A stretch of 64,000 nt of DNA from Maridesulfovibrio frigidus DSM 17176 (GTDB lineage Bacteria > Desulfobacterota > Desulfovibrionia > Desulfovibrionales > Desulfovibrionaceae). This document shows, one piece after another, positions 61,321 through 64,000 of this stretch. Position numbers and translations under genes: made by a program. The DNA lies in assembly GCF_000711735.1 (NCBI RefSeq), contig NZ_JONL01000004.1, forward strand, positions 1-64,000, read 5' to 3'. The notes under the pieces were generated by a model that did not search any database, was not told the DNA's origin, and worked only from the letters and a program-made list of their open reading frames with translations. Every line of letters starts with the position of its first letter. The stretch's first letter is position 1.

Positions 61321-62496
61321 TTATTTTTTCATCAACACTTTCCCTATCTTTTCCAGTGAAGTTTTAAGAACTTCATCATCAAGAGCATAGGAAAAGCGGA
61401 TACAGCGATCATCACCGAAAGCAGAGCCAGGCACAAGTGCTACTCCGGCTTCTTCCAATATTTTAGTACACATAGAAGCTGAATCAGGAGTTTCTTCATC
61501 AAAGAAAGTATCCAAAACAGGGAACAAGTAGAATGCCCCATCAGGCTTAGGACAAATAACGCCCGGCCATGAAGTAATTATATCGTACGCAATATCTCTG
61601 CGTCTCTCGAAAGCAACTTTCATTTCATCAACGAGATCCCAAGGACCTTCGAAAGCTGCAAGCGCAGCTTTCTGAGCCATTGAGTTAACGTTGGAAGTTG
61701 ACTGCCCCTGAATTTTAATCATCGCTTTAACCAAGTCAGGGTGGGCAAGTGTTGTACCGATACGCCAACCGGTCATGCAGAAACTTTTTGAAAGCGCGCC
61801 GACGATTGCTACATCTTCAGGGTATTTTTCCCAAAAAGTAGAAAGAGTTGAATAGCTGGCCGGTGCATAAACTAGTCTGTCATACACTTCATCTGAAATG
61901 ATGAAAATACCTTTACTTCTAGCCCAGTTAGCAATCTCATCAAGCTGAGCCTGAGGATAATGACAACCAGTAGGGTTAGAAGGTGTATTTAAAATGAGAA
62001 CTTTAGTTTTAGAAGTGGTGGCTGCTTCAAGATCTTTAATTTGAGCAAGAAAATCATTCGCTGCTTTTGTGGATACAATTACAGGTTTTCCTTCTGCAAG
62101 TTCTACCATAGCAGGATAACTCACCCAGTATGGTGCGGGGATTAAAACTTCATCGCCTGGATCGATCAGAGCCATGAAAAGATTGTATAGTGAATGCTTT
62201 CCGCCGTTACTAACAATCACGTTGTCTTGTGTAGCTGTAACGCCGTAAAATCTATCGTAATATCCTGCAACAGCTTTACGCAATTCAGGGATACCCGGAA
62301 CCGGGGTATAACGAGTGAAACCATCATCAACAGCTTTTTTCATAGCATCACATACGTGCTGTGGTGTCTGGAAATCAGGTTCGCCAACTGCAAGGCTTAC
62401 AATTTCTTTACCCTGTGCGCGAAGTTCTTGTGCTTTTGCATTCACTGCCAAAGTTGCTGACGGCTTTGCTCTCATGAGTCTTTCAGAAATTTTCAT
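61321..62496 (-). CDS. Aspartate/aromatic aminotransferase, class I
   Basis: PLP enzyme transferring amino groups between aspartate (or another amino acid) and 2-oxoglutarate; 391 residues. The PLP Lys is in GALSKSFCMTGWRIG, with NTPSNPTG and ISDEVYDRLVY for the cofactor contacts, and VNAKAQELRAQGKEIVSLAV at the start matches the AspC-1b group. Substrate range cannot be set from sequence. Confidence 0.92.
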   Translation of the reverse strand: MKISERLMRAKPSATLAVNAKAQELRAQGKEIVSLAVGEPDFQTPQHVCDAMKKAVDDGFTRYTPVPGIPELRKAVAGYYDRFYGVTATQDNVIVSNGGKHSLYNLFMALIDPGDEVLIPAPYWVSYPAMVELAEGKPVIVSTKAANDFLAQIKDLEAATTSKTKVLILNTPSNPTGCHYPQAQLDEIANWARSKGIFIISDEVYDRLVYAPASYSTLSTFWEKYPEDVAIVGALSKSFCMTGWRIGTTLAHPDLVKAMIKIQGQSTSNVNSMAQKAALAAFEGPWDLVDEMKVAFERRRDIAYDIITSWPGVICPKPDGAFYLFPVLDTFFDEETPDSASMCTKILEEAGVALVPGSAFGDDRCIRFSYALDDEVLKTSLEKIGKVLMKK

Positions 62497-62810
62497 ATCT
62501 CTTTCCTGCTGCTTCAGTTATATGTTATTCCCCGACCAAAGACGTGCTTTTATCCCTCTGATACTGGGGACAGCTGACATATCCATGACCGAATACCGAT
62601 TGCCTTTTTAAATTTGCAAACTACTGTATTACAAATTTGAGACAGACTATACGTATATCGCCCTAGGATTCTAATGTAAAAATGTTCGAACGTAAATCTC
62701 TCTATGGAAAATTTATTGCTTTCCACTGCTATTTTACATCCGTTTACCGAAACAATGCTTTTTGCAAATCATCTTCACCCCTGCTACTATCTATAAATAA
62801 GGAGATCACA
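62497..62810. other. Divergent intergenic region
   Basis: AAATTTG (62610-62616) mirrors CAAATTT (62632-62638), a possible operator between the aminotransferase and the lipoprotein gene. No convincing promoter hexamers and no ORF are seen. Confidence 0.35.
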
Positions 62811-63161
62811 ATGACCTGTAGAATATTTCTTTTAATGGCTTTGCTCATGACCATCACCGCATGCTCAATTGTCCCAATGAACGGGAATGTAACTTCAAGC
62901 GGAGAAATTCTTGGAGCTGCGGAAATGTCCGCCACAAGAGATCCCGGCCTGAAGTCATATAATATTGTATCTGAACTTCCAGACGGAACCATTTACCGCG
63001 GTACTACCAAAAGCTCAGACAAATCCCTTACTTTGTTCAGCAATAGCGGAGAAAGCATGGAGTGTGTCTTCAAGGTAAATAACCTATCCAAGGGATTTGA
63101 ATCCGGTGGAACAGGTTCTTGCACTACCTCTGAAGGGCAGAAATTGGACGTAAAGTTCTAG
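62811..63161 (+). CDS. Small putative lipoprotein
   Basis: 116 residues. Signal peptide with lipobox MTITAC; the mature part is Gly/Ser-rich with DPGLKSYNIVSELPDGTIYR and a second Cys pair (MECVFKV, GSCTTSEGQ) that may form a disulfide. AAGGAG precedes the ATG by 7 bases; an ORF from 62682 would add 43 non-signal residues. It lies 30 bases before ftsE, so may be in its operon. Function unknown. Confidence 0.75.
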   Translation: MTCRIFLLMALLMTITACSIVPMNGNVTSSGEILGAAEMSATRDPGLKSYNIVSELPDGTIYRGTTKSSDKSLTLFSNSGESMECVFKVNNLSKGFESGGTGSCTTSEGQKLDVKF

Positions 63162-63190
63162 CCTTCTAAATAATAAAATAGAAATTTAAT

Positions 63191-63877
63191 ATGATTCATC
63201 TTAATCGCTTATCATACAGCTTCGGTTCTAACTGGGCACTGAAAGATATTTCCCTGCATGTAGAAAAAGGGGACTTCATATTCCTGACCGGACATTCCGG
63301 AGCAGGTAAAACTACACTTATGCGCTTATTATATGGCGCTCTTCCCGTAAAAAGAGGCCAGGCAACTGTCGCTGGATATGATTTACATAATTTGAAACGC
63401 AAACAAATTCCAGATTTACGACGCGAATTAGGCGTTGTTTTTCAGGATTTTAAAATTTTACCTAACCGTTCTGTATATGAAAATGTAGCTTTAGCTTTAA
63501 CCGTGAGAAGCATGGCAAAGTCCACAATTGATAAAAGAGTACGCGCTATCATCCGCGCTCTTGGTCTCGAAAATAAGACTTACACAAAATGCCACAAACT
63601 TTCAGGCGGAGAGCAGCAAAGAGTAGCTATTGCCAGGTCAATGGTAGTGAACCCCAAGCTGATCCTTGCAGATGAACCTACTGGTAATCTTGATTTTGAT
63701 CTTTCCATGCACCTGATGGATGTCTTTAAACAATTTCACACCCACGGTACGACAATCATAATGGCAACTCACAGCCGTGAAATACTCCGCACCGTACCGG
63801 ACGCTAAAATAATCCACCTTGAGGGCGGACAAATTTGCGAACCACCGGAACATATACTTTCGGAGATAGCTTCATGA
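63191..63877 (+). CDS. ftsE: Cell division ATP-binding protein FtsE
   Basis: ATPase of FtsEX, which couples division to peptidoglycan hydrolases. Walker [16 protein letters not shown]-loop VVFQDFK, signature [14 protein letters not shown], Walker [13 protein letters not shown] and switch His ATHSRE are complete. 228 residues. The stop overlaps the ftsX ATG (ATGA). No clear ribosome-binding site. Confidence 0.94.
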   Translation: MIHLNRLSYSFGSNWALKDISLHVEKGDFIFLTGHSGAGKTTLMRLLYGALPVKRGQATVAGYDLHNLKRKQIPDLRRELGVVFQDFKILPNRSVYENVALALTVRSMAKSTIDKRVRAIIRALGLENKTYTKCHKLSGGEQQRVAIARSMVVNPKLILADEPTGNLDFDLSMHLMDVFKQFHTHGTTIIMATHSREILRTVPDAKIIHLEGGQICEPPEHILSEIAS

Positions 63878-64000
63878 TTTCTCTTATTTTTAGACTGATA
63901 GGCAGAGGAATACGCGATCTCGGTCTGCATCCGTGGGCAAATCTTTTCACGCTCGTTGCAGTAACCATGGTTTCGCTACTTGCCGGACTTTTCATGTTCA
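63874..64000 (+). CDS. ftsX: Cell division protein FtsX, N-terminal part cut by window end
   Basis: ATG at 63874 overlaps the ftsE stop. The 42 visible residues (RLIGRGIRDLGLHPWANLF, then TLVAVTMVSLLAGLF) match the cytoplasmic tail and first helix of FtsX. The rest lies beyond the window. Confidence 0.85.
   Translation, partial: MISLIFRLIGRGIRDLGLHPWANLFTLVAVTMVSLLAGLFMF

Overview
The window looks like chromosome of a marine, sulfate-reducing Desulfovibrio-type bacterium (Desulfovibrionales, Maridesulfovibrio-like). This is inferred from a four-subunit 2-oxoacid:ferredoxin oxidoreductase, the flagellar block motA-motB-motB-fliL-fliN-fliO-fliP-fliQ, an alpha-type glutamine synthetase, Mla-type lipid transport and low to moderate GC. 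I see no rRNA, complete tRNA, CRISPR, prophage or transposase. Most genes lie on the minus strand. In most stretches I counted, the plus strand is richer in A and C than in T and G, as expected if the plus strand is the lagging strand here.

Layout. 1-0.14 kb: 42-bp tandem repeat and a terminator. 0.15-7.7 kb (minus): GAF-SpoIIE phosphatase, STAS protein, mlaE, mlaF, mlaD, an auxiliary lipoprotein, a periplasmic beta-propeller and phosphofructokinase, packed as one probable operon. 7.9-11.3 kb: heptose-7-phosphate kinase, parB, an opposed zinc-ribbon gene, parA and a perfect parS site. 11.5-18.2 kb (minus): nucleotide-sugar epimerase with stomatin and NfeD genes, an unknown gene, coaBC, a lipoprotein and a MerR-like coiled-coil regulator. 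18.4-23.4 kb (plus): queA, korDABC, aroE. 23.5-26.3 kb: LysM lytic transglycosylase and rlmB. 26.5-31.6 kb (minus): flagellar export and stator genes. 31.7-36.2 kb (minus): yggS, era, topA. 36.3-46.7 kb (minus): HPt protein, Acr3 arsenite exporter, RND efflux pump with its TetR regulator, DUF3431 protein, NhaA, EamA exporter with an AraC regulator. 46.8-49.2 kb: small acidic protein, Fur, hisI-hisG. 49.2-52.9 kb: orphan molybdopterin oxidoreductase between AT-rich non-coding stretches. 52.9-56.6 kb (plus): regulator, glnA and a protein with a FliG-like segment. 56.7-62.5 kb (minus): NtrC-type two-component pair, pgi, aspartate aminotransferase. 62.8-64 kb (plus): lipoprotein, ftsE and the start of ftsX.

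The two signals that ordinary annotation does not explain are linked. A dispersed intergenic element occurs as three close, inverted pairs (22.34-22.57, 49.77-49.92 and 59.57-59.86 kb) plus one truncated half (56.64 kb). Immediately to the right of every pair the plus strand switches from A/C-rich to T-rich (and usually G-rich) composition for roughly 1 kb, inside intact genes (aroE, the molybdopterin oxidoreductase, pgi). Hand counts of 300-base blocks are given in the findings. This resembles a miniature replication-type skew switch at each element.

The second functional lead is a phosphatase/STAS pair built into the Mla lipid-transport operon, which suggests phospho-controlled lipid transport. 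Smaller leads are a FliN with four copies of an acidic LAxEWAxAL motif, a hairpin that buries the ribosome-binding site of the EamA exporter, and a perfect inverted repeat over the glnA -35 region beside a regulator gene.
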